Shown: one piece after another, positions 41,253 through 49,697 of the stretch
Numbering within the stretch: the first letter of the stretch is position 1
Layout of the letters: each line of letters opens with the position of its first letter
Assembly: GCA_035543015.1 (NCBI GenBank)
Contig: DATKKG010000040.1
Span: 1 to 64,000 of the forward strand
DNA length: 64,000 nucleotides
Reading direction: 5' to 3'
Source of the DNA: DATKKG01 sp035543015
GTDB taxonomy: Archaea; Thermoproteota; Nitrososphaeria; Conexivisphaerales; DTJL01
Translations under genes and position numbers: made by a program
Notes under the pieces: generated by a model
Told to the model about the DNA's origin: nothing
Database searches by the model: none
Seen by the model: the letters and a program-made list of their open reading frames with translations, nothing else

Positions 41253-41759
41253 TTGGAGGTCCGAAGGATGGGGGCGCAGGACGTCGCGGCCGTGTCGAGG
41301 TTCATCAGGGAGGCGTGGAGGGAGGCCGGGCCCGGGGCGCTGGGCTGGTCCGGAGCCACGGAGGAGGACATAGCTGAGATCTCCTCGGAGGGCTTCCTGG
41401 AGAGGTCCGCCGGGGACCCCGGCCAGGACTTCTTCATAGCGCTGGACGGAGGCCGCGTGGTTGGCATGGCCGTCGGCCGGGCCGGCGAGGTGGACGAGGT
41501 GGAGCTGAGCGGCATCGTGGTGATCCAGAGCCTCGTGGGCAGAGGCATAGGAGGGAGGCTCTTCGAGAAGGTTCAAGGATCTGCGGAAGTGCGGGGGGCG
41601 AGGCGCATCGTGGTCAAGACGGAGGAGTCCAACGACAGGGCCATCTCATTCTACACGCGCAACGGCTTCGAGCTCGTGGGGAGGAAGACGGAGAAGGTGG
41701 GCGAGACCAACGTCAGGCTCGCCCTGCTCTCGAAGGACCTCCGCGAAGGCCGGGCCTAG
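41253..41759 (+). CDS. GNAT family N-acetyltransferase
   Basis: The 168-residue protein is a GNAT enzyme: VELSGIVVIQSLVGRGIGGRLFEKV (about residues 80-104) is motif A with the Q/RxxGxG/A acetyl-CoA loop, and RIVVKTEESNDRAISFYTRNGFELVGRK is the typical helix-strand end. It is preceded by the glycolipid-binding-like gene on the same strand (46 nt). Acceptor unknown. The TTG start at 41253 keeps the first strand. Confidence 0.75.
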   Translation: MEVRRMGAQDVAAVSRFIREAWREAGPGALGWSGATEEDIAEISSEGFLERSAGDPGQDFFIALDGGRVVGMAVGRAGEVDEVELSGIVVIQSLVGRGIGGRLFEKVQGSAEVRGARRIVVKTEESNDRAISFYTRNGFELVGRKTEKVGETNVRLALLSKDLREGRA

Positions 41760-41785
41760 GCGGTCTTCAGCTGGCTGGAGCCTTC

Positions 41786-43420
41786 CTAGAACTCCATGTC
41801 GGAGAGGAACCTCCGCAGCCCACTACTGCAGTAGAGCCAAGACAGGGCGAGGAGCACCGTCCCAACCCCGGCGGTCAGGGCGACAACGAGGCCGACCGTC
41901 CCCCACTCGCCCAGCCCCAGGGAGGCCAGGTAAGGCGATATGAGGTAAAACATGAACGGCGCCAGCACGGCCAGGGTCGCCACGAAGCCCCCGACGAAGG
42001 TGACGAAGAACCCCGTGCCCGTCATGAAGCGCGCGCGAGGTCCGAGAGTGAAATCGGGGAAGCGGGTCCCGGACCCGAGCCCGAAGTAGGACTGTATGAG
42101 GATGATGAATGCGAGGGCCACCGACATGATCAGGAGCTGGCCGGGAGGGACGGGGATGAGGGCTTGCAGAAGCGCCAGGACGGCGCCCACGCTCAGGCCG
42201 GATATCACCACGGGGAAGAGGAGCTTCCCCCGGCCCAGCTCGGTGGGCGTTATGGGGAGCATGTAGATGTTCGCTATCGACCTACCTTCCTGGCCGATGC
42301 TGATCGAAGAGAGCATTATCGGAAGGATCGTCGAGAGGGTGCTCAGGCTGATGAGCATCACAACGATGCCGTCGGAGCCGTAGGCTCCGCTGAGCGAGTC
42401 CGCTACGAAGATCACAGCCACCACCACCGGGATCGCGAGGAACCGCGCCATCTCCCTCCTTCTAACCAGGGACCTGAAGTCCTTCATGGCCAGGGCGAAG
42501 GCGGTCTGGTCCAGCCAGAGGAACGAGCGGCCCTGAGGGACGTAGACGGGCGAGGAGGCCGCCTCGATGGTGACCGGCGCCGGCGACCAGTACTTCTCCC
42601 GAAGGTAGGCGGAGAGGTAGAACAAGGAGACCGCGAAGGCGAGGCTGAGGCCCAGGAAGGCGTAGCCCTTGAGGGGTTCGGAGCTCAGGAGGGCGACCAG
42701 GGCGACCGAAGGCCACACCACTGGGACGAACCAGGCCAGGCTCACCCCGTTGACGATGGCGTTCAGCAGGAACATCATGTTCTGGCCCTGAAACGCAAGG
42801 TCCATGGCGGAAATGAGGACGACGACCGCCACTATCCTGCCGATGGAGCTCAGCTTCCTGTTCCTGGTGTAGACCTCGTTCGAGATCCTGTTCATGACGG
42901 ACCTGAGGATCTCGACGACGACAGCGCCGAGGAAGACGGCGACCAGGGAGAGGACCAGCAGGGAGGGGAGGACGGAGGCGTATCCCATGCCGACGGCCAG
43001 GGGGAACATGATCCCGAGGCCGAGGGCCAGGAGAGGGCTGTAGGCGAAGTCGAGAGATAGGCACGACGCGACGACGTATTCTCGAGGGGAGAGGGGCAGC
43101 CAGTTCACGGCCTCGCTGGAGCCGAGCCCGCTCACGGTCCCCAGCTCGAAGAGGATCCCAGCGAAGATGACAGCGGAGGTCAGGATCAAGGGGAACGAGA
43201 CTATCCCCGAAACGGTGATGGAGTCGACCAAGCTCTCCAGCTCGACGGGGACTATCGACACCACCCAGGAGAAGAAGACGTAGGCGGGCGCGAACGCGAG
43301 GAGGTCAATGACCGCGAAGGACTTCGGGCTGGAGAAGAAGCTCCTCCTGCCCGGCCTGCTGGCTCTGAAGTAGGACTTGAAGAGCACCGTCGCCAGGCTC
43401 TCCACCGTGTCCCAGTTCAA
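41786..43420 (-). CDS. ABC exporter permease (large, two-repeat type)
   Basis: The 544-residue protein has at least twelve membrane segments in two ABC-2-like repeats, suggesting both halves of the permease in one chain. Repeat boundaries are near residues 290-320, where soluble PVYVPQGRSFLWLDQ separates them; PLSPREYVVASCL and PITPTELGRGKLL are repeated coupling motifs. The start overlaps the ATPase stop by 4 nt. It is the largest permease in the window and has no close family name I can give. Confidence 0.78.
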   Translation of the reverse strand: MNWDTVESLATVLFKSYFRASRPGRRSFFSSPKSFAVIDLLAFAPAYVFFSWVVSIVPVELESLVDSITVSGIVSFPLILTSAVIFAGILFELGTVSGLGSSEAVNWLPLSPREYVVASCLSLDFAYSPLLALGLGIMFPLAVGMGYASVLPSLLVLSLVAVFLGAVVVEILRSVMNRISNEVYTRNRKLSSIGRIVAVVVLISAMDLAFQGQNMMFLLNAIVNGVSLAWFVPVVWPSVALVALLSSEPLKGYAFLGLSLAFAVSLFYLSAYLREKYWSPAPVTIEAASSPVYVPQGRSFLWLDQTAFALAMKDFRSLVRRREMARFLAIPVVVAVIFVADSLSGAYGSDGIVVMLISLSTLSTILPIMLSSISIGQEGRSIANIYMLPITPTELGRGKLLFPVVISGLSVGAVLALLQALIPVPPGQLLIMSVALAFIILIQSYFGLGSGTRFPDFTLGPRARFMTGTGFFVTFVGGFVATLAVLAPFMFYLISPYLASLGLGEWGTVGLVVALTAGVGTVLLALSWLYCSSGLRRFLSDMEF

Positions 43421-44187
43421 AGCTTGAGTGCCTCCACGATCCTCTCCGTGTCTTCGCTTCCGGTGAGCTTAAGGAAGGTCTCCTCCAGGGTTGACCCGGG
43501 GAGGCCGGCCTTCTCTCGAAGTTCGCGGGCGGTGCCTTCGGCGATCACGCTGCCCTCGTTCATTATGACTATCCTCTGGCACACCGCCTCGGCGATTTCG
43601 AGCACGTGGGTGCTGAAGAGTATGGAGACCCCTTCCGAGGACAGCCTGTTCAGGATGTCCTTGATGATCCTCGCGGACCTGGGGTCGAGGCCGTTGAGGG
43701 ACTCGTCCAGTATGAGCACCCTCGGCCTGTGCATCAGGGCGGCGACGAAGGCCACCTTCTGCTTCATGCCCTGTGAGAAGCCGCTCATGACCTCGTTCAC
43801 GTGCTCCGTCATCTGGAGGGCTCCAAGGAGCTCGGACACGCGCTCCTTCCTCTCGGCGGGCGGGATGCCATAGGCGGTCCCGATGAAATCGAGATACTCT
43901 GACGCGGTGAGGTACTCGTAGAGGTAGGGCGTCTCGGGGACGTAGCCCACGAGGCGCTTGGCCGCTATCGGCTGGGTGCGGACGTCGATGCCGCAGACCG
44001 ATATGCCGCCGCCGTCGGGCTTCATGATGCCCATTATCATCCTCATCGTGGTGCTCTTGCCCGAGCCGTTGGGTCCAAGGAGGCCCAGGATCTCACCGGG
44101 GCCAACGAATAGCGAAAGGTCCCTTACGGCAACCTTGGGACCGAAGGACTTGGTTACGTGGCTGACGATGACACCGGTTGCTGACAT
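43417..44187 (-). CDS. ABC exporter ATP-binding subunit
   Basis: The 256-residue ATPase has Walker A GPNGSGKSTT, signature FSQGMKQKV, Walker B RVLILDESLNGLDP (Ser in place of the usual Pro after the catalytic Glu) and switch His in STHVLEIAEAVCQRI. The ATG follows a ttatagcg box (44216-44224, reverse) by about 30 nt. It energises the large permease. DES instead of DEP is common in one exporter subgroup. Confidence 0.84.
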   Translation of the reverse strand: MSATGVIVSHVTKSFGPKVAVRDLSLFVGPGEILGLLGPNGSGKSTTMRMIMGIMKPDGGGISVCGIDVRTQPIAAKRLVGYVPETPYLYEYLTASEYLDFIGTAYGIPPAERKERVSELLGALQMTEHVNEVMSGFSQGMKQKVAFVAALMHRPRVLILDESLNGLDPRSARIIKDILNRLSSEGVSILFSTHVLEIAEAVCQRIVIMNEGSVIAEGTARELREKAGLPGSTLEETFLKLTGSEDTERIVEALKL

Positions 44188-44304
44188 CTTCCGCAGGCTG
44201 GGACCGCACCTCCGTGCTTATAGCGTTGCCTCAGGTTGGCCGGAAGAGGAACCTAGGCCGGCGACGGCATCCATATCTACCTGAAACCTCTACCGGGAGA
44301 AGGC

Positions 44305-45093
44305 GTGACCGTCGACCCTCTGCTTCCGGTCAAGCTCGTGGCCGTGCCTGTCCTCGTGCTCGCGGCCAGCCTGGCTGCCCGGAGATGGGGTCCCTCCGTG
44401 GGCGGGTTCGTAATAGGGCTCCCTCTGACCTCCGGCCCCGTCCTGGTCTTCTTGGCGCTCGAGCAGGGCGTCGGGTTCGCCTCCTCGGCCGCCGTGAGCA
44501 CCCTTCTGGGCGTCGTGCCGCTGTCCGTCTATTGCCTGACGTACGCCCGTGCGGCGTTCCGGTTCGGGTGGAGGGCGACCCTGGCACTGAGCACCATGGT
44601 CTACTTCGCGATCGCCGCGGTCCTCAGCCAGGTGGATACCCTAGCCGTGGTGGGTCTGGGGGCGGCCCTGACCACGATACTTGCCTCCCTCTACCTGATG
44701 CCCAGGAGCAGGGGCGAGACTTCCGAAAGGCCTCTGCCTAGGTGGGAGATCCTGGCGAGGATTGTCGCCGCGACTTCGCTTGTCATCCTGATCACCGAGG
44801 GGGCATCCCTGCTGGGACCCAGGTGGAGCGGCCTGCTCGCGCCATACCCCATCTACGCCACGGTTTTCGCCGTTTTCATGCACAGGTTCGATGGCCCTAC
44901 GTCCAGCGGCCCGTTCCTCAGGGGCGTCGTCGCATCAGCACTTTCCTCTTCCGCCTTCTTCTTCACGTTCTCCTCAACGGTGCTTCCGCTGGGGATAGCC
45001 ATCTCAGCGATCCTCGCGCTGTCGGCCACCGTCCTCGTCCAGGGGACCATGCTTTTCGCGGGCGCGGGACTGTGGCGCGACGGTGACAGGTAG
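44305..45093 (+). CDS. Uncharacterised multi-spanning membrane protein
   Basis: The 262-residue protein has about eight membrane segments. RRWGPSVGGFVIGLPLTSGPVLVFLALEQG (about residues 26-55) is a conserved GlpM-like or carrier-like N-terminal region of uncharacterised membrane proteins. The GTG start is supported by a tccatatc stretch 30 nt upstream. It is divergent from the ABC exporter. No function can be assigned. Confidence 0.65.
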   Translation: MTVDPLLPVKLVAVPVLVLAASLAARRWGPSVGGFVIGLPLTSGPVLVFLALEQGVGFASSAAVSTLLGVVPLSVYCLTYARAAFRFGWRATLALSTMVYFAIAAVLSQVDTLAVVGLGAALTTILASLYLMPRSRGETSERPLPRWEILARIVAATSLVILITEGASLLGPRWSGLLAPYPIYATVFAVFMHRFDGPTSSGPFLRGVVASALSSSAFFFTFSSTVLPLGIAISAILALSATVLVQGTMLFAGAGLWRDGDR

Positions 45094-45113
45094 AACGCTC
45101 GCGTCCGCGCGCC

Positions 45114-45302
45114 CTAGGTGCCGCGACCCTTCCCCAGGAAACCTAGAAGCGTGAAGACCGCCCCGATCAGTATCAGCGCGACGGCAAGCGCATGCCCGCT
45201 GCCCAGGTCCACGGTCCCGCGTAGAAGGTCTATGCCCATGGCGACGAGCGTGATCACGAGGCAGAGGAAGCCCGCGTAGAATATCTGGTCCGAAGCTTTC
45301 AA
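45114..45302 (-). CDS. Small two-helix membrane protein
   Basis: The 62-residue product has two membrane helices (IFYAGFLCLVITLVAMGIDLL and HALAVALILIGAVFTLLGFL) joined by a short loop. The TTG start is about 35 nt after a gttaaaaa box (about 45334-45341, reverse). No family recognised. Confidence 0.55.
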   Translation of the reverse strand: MKASDQIFYAGFLCLVITLVAMGIDLLRGTVDLGSGHALAVALILIGAVFTLLGFLGKGRGT

Positions 45303-45389
45303 AGCCGTTCGCCGAGAGCTGCTGGAGCCCTCCTTTTTAACAGTCCGATGTCCGGGCCCGCCATCGACGTGCGTTTGCGGCTGTGCGGG

Positions 45390-46217
45390 TCAGGAGACGG
45401 GCGGCGCTCCCCTCCCAGGCTCAGCCGCTGGTCGACGCAGAAGGCCTCGGAAGGGGGCGGAGTAGTACACGGTGAGAACCACGATGTACGGCACGACCAG
45501 GTAAAGGAGGACAATGGTGAGCGTCCCGCCCGTTACCACGAGGTAGGTCAGCGAGAAATCGTAGAACGCATGCGTCATGATCGTAATGTAGAGGTTGCCC
45601 GTGAACTGGTACATGTAGGAGAAGGCGAGGGCGCTGAAGAGGAACCTGCCCACCGCAGCCATTGCGAGAGTCATTATCACCCCGGTGGCATCCGAACCGG
45701 GGGCCACGCCGGCGAGGTCCGTGGGCACATGGACCAGGGAGAAGACCATGGCTGACACGAGGATGCCCTGAGTGATCCCGAACCTTCTGGCCGTTCCGAT
45801 CTGGACGAACCCCCTGAACACGAACTCCTCCGTGAAGGCGACGATAATGATGCTAGCCGCGACAGCCCAAAGGGGGAGCCCTGCGACCACAGGCCTGAAC
45901 GCCTGGGACCATCCGCCGGCCGCGTAGACGAGCGCGACGTTCCCAGCGAAGAAGACGGCGAGCAGGGGAAGGGAGAGGAGCAGGTTGTTCCTGCTGAGGC
46001 CGAGGTCCCCCCACTTTATCCCCTCCGCCCTCATGGCGAAGGCGCCGAGGCAGGCTATGACGATGTATCCCATCATCTGCTGTACGAAATCCACGTAGGG
46101 CCCGAAGCTCTTCCAGAACAGGGTCAACACCTGGGCGTCACGGTTCAGCAGGATGAGTAGCACAGTGAGTGCGAAGACGAACAGGCCGCCCACAGCGGCG
46201 CTAGGCCTGCTGCTCAA
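45390..46217 (-). CDS. CPBP family intramembrane metalloprotease
   Basis: The 275-residue protein has about seven membrane segments and the CPBP (CAAX/Abi) catalytic residues: EEFVFRG (double Glu), FSLVHVPTD (His) and MTHAFYDF (His...Asp). Family members cut prenylated proteins or bacteriocins, or act in immunity and regulated proteolysis. TTG start after a gttaaata box at about 46251-46258 (reverse). Confidence 0.82.
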   Translation of the reverse strand: MSSRPSAAVGGLFVFALTVLLILLNRDAQVLTLFWKSFGPYVDFVQQMMGYIVIACLGAFAMRAEGIKWGDLGLSRNNLLLSLPLLAVFFAGNVALVYAAGGWSQAFRPVVAGLPLWAVAASIIIVAFTEEFVFRGFVQIGTARRFGITQGILVSAMVFSLVHVPTDLAGVAPGSDATGVIMTLAMAAVGRFLFSALAFSYMYQFTGNLYITIMTHAFYDFSLTYLVVTGGTLTIVLLYLVVPYIVVLTVYYSAPFRGLLRRPAAEPGRGAPPVS

Positions 46218-46351
46218 TTCCTGATACAGCGCATCTCGCGGCTTCCCAACCTATTTAACGCATTGAGGGCGAACCGCGGCCAGTCCGAGCTGCGGGGTCT
46301 GCGGCGGCTCATGTGAGGACACGGCGCTGGCACGGCACAAGCAGGTGAAGC

Positions 46352-46359
46352 CAAATAAA
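46352..46359 (+). promoter_or_regulatory. TATA-like box of the M29-like gene
   Basis: The aaataaac box lies 26 nt before ATG 46386. Confidence 0.5.
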
Positions 46360-46385
46360 CAAGGAGGCGCCAAACGTAGAATGCG

Positions 46386-47441
46386 ATGAAGCCGAGCAAG
46401 ACCGCTGGCACGATCTATCGGAAGGTGGCGAGGAAGGTCCTCGCCGAATCTCTCGGGATCAAGAAGGGCGATGCCGTGACCGTCGAGACGTGGAGCAACT
46501 CCCTGGCGCTGGCGACCGCATTCTCTCTGGAAGCCAAGAGGATGGGCGCCGTCCCCATAATGCTTTACGAAGACGAAGACACGTACGTCTTGGGGATACG
46601 CGTCGCGCCCAAGGAAGTCATCGGCGCCATGGGGAAGCATGAATACAGCCTGCTCTCCTCCACCGATGCTTACGTCTTCATGCCGGGACCCCCAATCGCC
46701 TCGTACAGCAAGACAGTCACAAGGCAGGAGTACATCGATTCGACCAGGTACAACGACTCGTGGTACAAGGCCGCCGAGAAGGCGAAGCTGAGGGGCGCGA
46801 GGCTCACCACGGGCTACATCGGCACAGACATGGCCGAGGTCCTGGGCAAGACCGTCGACGAGACCGTGGGCGTTCAGCTGAAGGCCGCCTTGGTGGACTT
46901 CGGTGTGGTCGATCGCCTCGCGAAGGGGCTCGCCGCGAAGATGAAGGACGCGGCTAAGGGCTCCCTCAAGGGACCAGGAACGGACCTCGCATTCGAGTTC
47001 AAGGGCGAGCTGGAGGTCCAGGACGGAAGGACCGACGCCGAAGACGTCGCTTCAGGGAACAACGTCTGTTACGTGCCTCCGGGCTTCGTGTACAAGGAGT
47101 TCGACCGGGGCTCCGTGAACGGCAGGGTGGCTCTTTCGCCGACCCTCACCCGGTTCGGCATGCTCAGGGATGCCACCGTCGAGGTCAAAGAGGGGGCGAT
47201 GGTGAACTGGCGCTCAGGGGGCTCTCCGGAGGTCCTCAGGGCCCTGGAGGCGGTGATCCCGGAGAAGTCGCGCGTCCTCTACGGGATGACCGTGGGCGTC
47301 AATCCCGAGATGAGGTTCGGATATGGCCAGGACAGGTTCCCTGCGGGCTCCATAGGCCTGTCGGGACCGTTCGCAGGCATCGTCAGGGGAGCCAACCTGA
47401 AGGCCGCAGGCGCCTCGCTGGTCAGGGGAGGAGCCCTCTAG
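46386..47441 (+). CDS. M29 aminopeptidase-like protein with degenerate active site
   Basis: The 351-residue protein has the M29 (AmpS/AmpT) N-terminal fold: AESLGIKKGDAVTVETWSNSLALATAFSLEAKRMGAVPI is the characteristic opening. The C-terminal catalytic positions are changed. The metal-binding Glu of the NxPxGE motif is Phe in NVCYVPPGFVYKE; the Glu of ExGxGxNP is Met in GMTVGVNP; and the GTVHIALG His is absent in GSIGLSG. The protein therefore probably cannot bind both metals and is likely a non-peptidase relative with another role. ATG 46386 is right because an upstream ATG at 46381 hits a stop in two codons. Confidence 0.7.
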   Translation: MKPSKTAGTIYRKVARKVLAESLGIKKGDAVTVETWSNSLALATAFSLEAKRMGAVPIMLYEDEDTYVLGIRVAPKEVIGAMGKHEYSLLSSTDAYVFMPGPPIASYSKTVTRQEYIDSTRYNDSWYKAAEKAKLRGARLTTGYIGTDMAEVLGKTVDETVGVQLKAALVDFGVVDRLAKGLAAKMKDAAKGSLKGPGTDLAFEFKGELEVQDGRTDAEDVASGNNVCYVPPGFVYKEFDRGSVNGRVALSPTLTRFGMLRDATVEVKEGAMVNWRSGGSPEVLRALEAVIPEKSRVLYGMTVGVNPEMRFGYGQDRFPAGSIGLSGPFAGIVRGANLKAAGASLVRGGAL

Positions 47442-47447
47442 GGGCCC

Positions 47448-48383
47448 TCAGCGCCCGTAGCGGGACAGCCCCTGGGCGACGTAGGCCTTGAAAGCGTCGA
47501 CGTGGAGGTGCACCCCAACGTCGGCGTTGGGCGCCTTCCCCCAAGCCCCGCGGCGGTCGCAGACGGTCCGGCCTCGGGTCCAGACTCCACTGGTTTCGAC
47601 CTCGACCCTCATGGGAGAGGTCGCCACCATCCCGGGGTGGAGGGCCTCGGCGACGGCGCACGGGTCGTGAAGAGGGCAGCCGCCCAGGCCGAACTGAGCG
47701 AGGTATGATCCCCGGAAGAAGTCCAGGAGGTCAGCCACCGTGGAGGCGACCGGGTTTCCCAGGAGGCGGATGTCCTGCGCGTCCTTCCGCGTATACAGGG
47801 CCTGGTGCGTGACGTCGAGGCCCACCATCGTTATGGGGATCCCGGACGCGAAGACCGCTTCGGCTGCCTCGGGATCGACGTAGGCGTTGAACTCGGCCGA
47901 TGGAGTGGTGTTTCCCTCACCGATGGCGCCTCCCATCCAGACTATCCGGGCTATCCTCCGCCCTATCTCCGGCTCCCGCATGATGAGTGTGGCGATGTTG
48001 GTGAGAGGCGCGGTGGGGACGAGGACCAGCGGCTCGTCTGAAGAAAGGGCGATCTCGGCGATCAGGTCGGCGGCGTGGCGGGGGTCGGCGGAGAAGGCCG
48101 CTTCGGGGAGGGAGGCCCCGTCGAGCCCGCTCATGCCGTGGATCTTCGGCGCTGTCACCAGCTCCCTTGCCAGAGGCCTGTCGCAGCCGGCGGCGACGGG
48201 GACGTCAGTCCGCCCCGCAAGGGTGAGGACCTTGAGGGCGTTGGCCGTGGTCTTGTCCAAAGTCTGGTTCCCCGCGACCGTGGTGACCGCAAGGAGCTCC
48301 GCCGACGGGTCGGCGGCTGCCAGGAGGATGGCTATTGCATCGTCATGGCCCGGATCGCAGTCCAGTATGACCCTGGTCTTCAC
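47448..48383 (-). CDS. Inosine-uridine-preferring nucleoside hydrolase
   Basis: The 311-residue enzyme hydrolyses the N-glycosidic bond of nucleosides. The calcium site DCDPGHDDAIAI is intact near the N-terminus (Asp8, Asp10, Asp14, Asp15), LVPTAPLTNIA and WMGGAIGEGNTTPSAEFNAYVDPEAA follow, and HDPCAVAE gives the late Asp. ATG is absent; GTG 48383 lies 25 nt after the ggtataaatc box (48405-48414, reverse), so it is chosen over the in-frame GTG at 48395 and ATG at 48449. It may salvage nucleosides. Confidence 0.85.
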   Translation of the reverse strand: MKTRVILDCDPGHDDAIAILLAAADPSAELLAVTTVAGNQTLDKTTANALKVLTLAGRTDVPVAAGCDRPLARELVTAPKIHGMSGLDGASLPEAAFSADPRHAADLIAEIALSSDEPLVLVPTAPLTNIATLIMREPEIGRRIARIVWMGGAIGEGNTTPSAEFNAYVDPEAAEAVFASGIPITMVGLDVTHQALYTRKDAQDIRLLGNPVASTVADLLDFFRGSYLAQFGLGGCPLHDPCAVAEALHPGMVATSPMRVEVETSGVWTRGRTVCDRRGAWGKAPNADVGVHLHVDAFKAYVAQGLSRYGR

Positions 48384-48563
48384 AGTCGGAGACACGGTGC
48401 TTGTGGTATAAATCTGCGGTGGCCTCGTCCTCGACCTCCATGAAACCATAGATCCCCTGGGAGAGGAGCAGGTGGTGTAGCCTCTCGGCTTCCTTCTCAG
48501 CCTTCAGCGACTCCTCGAGAAGCTGAATCTCGTCCGAGATTCGTCCTCTTCTTTGTCAGTCAC
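48343..48563 (-). pseudogene. Possible frameshifted small coiled-coil gene upstream of the nucleoside hydrolase
   Basis: In one reverse frame, codons read ISDEIQLLEESLKAEKEAERL then LLLSQGIYGFMEVEDEA, which looks like a small helical protein, but no start codon lies in that frame. A GTG at 48563 in the next frame gives TDKEEDE and would join by one base. So a broken gene or a sequencing error is possible. The segment overlaps the promoter and 5' end of the nucleoside hydrolase. Confidence 0.25.
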
Positions 48564-48705
48564 ATCATGCGGTTCGCTGGCCGAGTTGACGGCGCGAGAT
48601 CGGAAGAAGCCTTCCAGAGAAGGCGGATCAGGAGCCCGCCATCCCGGGGTCCCTCCGAGCCTAGGGGAAGTTCACCAAACGCACGACTGAGAGTTCACGT
48701 GGCCC

Positions 48706-48715
48706 GTTTAAATAC
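48706..48715 (+). promoter_or_regulatory. TATA-like box of the secreted-protein gene
   Basis: The gtttaaatac box lies 24 nt before ATG 48739. The remaining part of 48564-48705 shows no gene. Confidence 0.6.
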
Positions 48716-48738
48716 GCCCCCAGCGTTGGACTCCAGCA

Positions 48739-49605
48739 ATGAACCTAGCGAAGACGTCACTAGCTATAGTCTTGATGGCATTGATGCTCATGATGCCCCT
48801 GGCGGCGCTTCCTGCGAGGGCAGACGGCTATGCGGGGCCGTCCGCGCTCTTCTGGGCCGACAGGCAAATCAGTTCCACCGACAACACCGAAACTTACGAA
48901 GTATGGCTCCTCACCGCGTACAGGAGCTCGGGGCCCATGTCCGTGGCCGCTCAGTCACAGCTGGACCAGTACCTGCTCGTCTACGAGGTCGTCACCTTCA
49001 ATTATGAAAGCGACTCTTACAACGGCACCTTCATCGCCTGGGGGACGCTCTCGCCGGAGTTGCTGACCACGACCGAGACGGTGGACGCGCCTCCGCCCTT
49101 GCCGGCAGCGAGATTCGGCTCTGCGGGAGTCTTCGCGCCCCTTCAGGACCCCAGCTCCTACACATTCTACGGCGACAGCATGGCGAGGACGAGCGGGGCG
49201 GGCGCCCTCGTGGTGAAGCCCGATGGGATATCCCACAACGGCGACCCCGAAGAGAGGGCGACCTTCGCGCTCCAGGGATACCAGCCCAATACTCTGTCCT
49301 CCGCGGTGGCAGTCGGCACCTTCGCGTGCTCCAGCGGCCCCACGGTCTTCAACGCCGGGCTGTACCTCCAGATCACCGGAAAGGTGTACTCCTTCTCCTA
49401 TGATGGATCCAACTACCAGGTGAGCCCCACCGGCCTGACCCAGACCCACAAGGTTACGCTTTCGGGCAGCACGTACTACTACGGCATCTATTGGCAGATG
49501 ATCGGCAACTACTACGTGTTCGGGGACGCATACCCCGGCTACACCAACTCCCTCACGTATTACTTCCTCGGCTACGGCATCCCGTGGGCCATCGCCGAGT
49601 ACTAG
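48739..49605 (+). CDS. Secreted protein, function unknown
   Basis: The 288-residue protein has a signal peptide (KTSLAIVLMALMLMMPLAALPARA, cleavage near residue 28) and then a soluble, Tyr- and Ser-rich beta-strand region with no membrane anchor. The C-terminal part (SGSTYYYGIYWQMIGNYYVFGDAYPGY) has aromatic repeats. It stands alone with its own promoter and a T-run terminator. An extracellular role is likely; no family recognised. Confidence 0.65.
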   Translation: MNLAKTSLAIVLMALMLMMPLAALPARADGYAGPSALFWADRQISSTDNTETYEVWLLTAYRSSGPMSVAAQSQLDQYLLVYEVVTFNYESDSYNGTFIAWGTLSPELLTTTETVDAPPPLPAARFGSAGVFAPLQDPSSYTFYGDSMARTSGAGALVVKPDGISHNGDPEERATFALQGYQPNTLSSAVAVGTFACSSGPTVFNAGLYLQITGKVYSFSYDGSNYQVSPTGLTQTHKVTLSGSTYYYGIYWQMIGNYYVFGDAYPGYTNSLTYYFLGYGIPWAIAEY

Positions 49606-49622
49606 AGAAGACAGATGCGGTG

Positions 49623-49628
49623 TTTTTT
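49623..49628 (+). terminator. T-run after the secreted-protein gene
   Basis: Six consecutive T 18-23 nt after the stop of the secreted protein match archaeal T-rich transcription stops. Confidence 0.4.
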
Positions 49629-49697
49629 CACAACGGCCCGCAGCCTCGGGCAGGGAAGCCGTAGCTGTGCCCGTAGGGACGAGACGATGAAGCCCAG

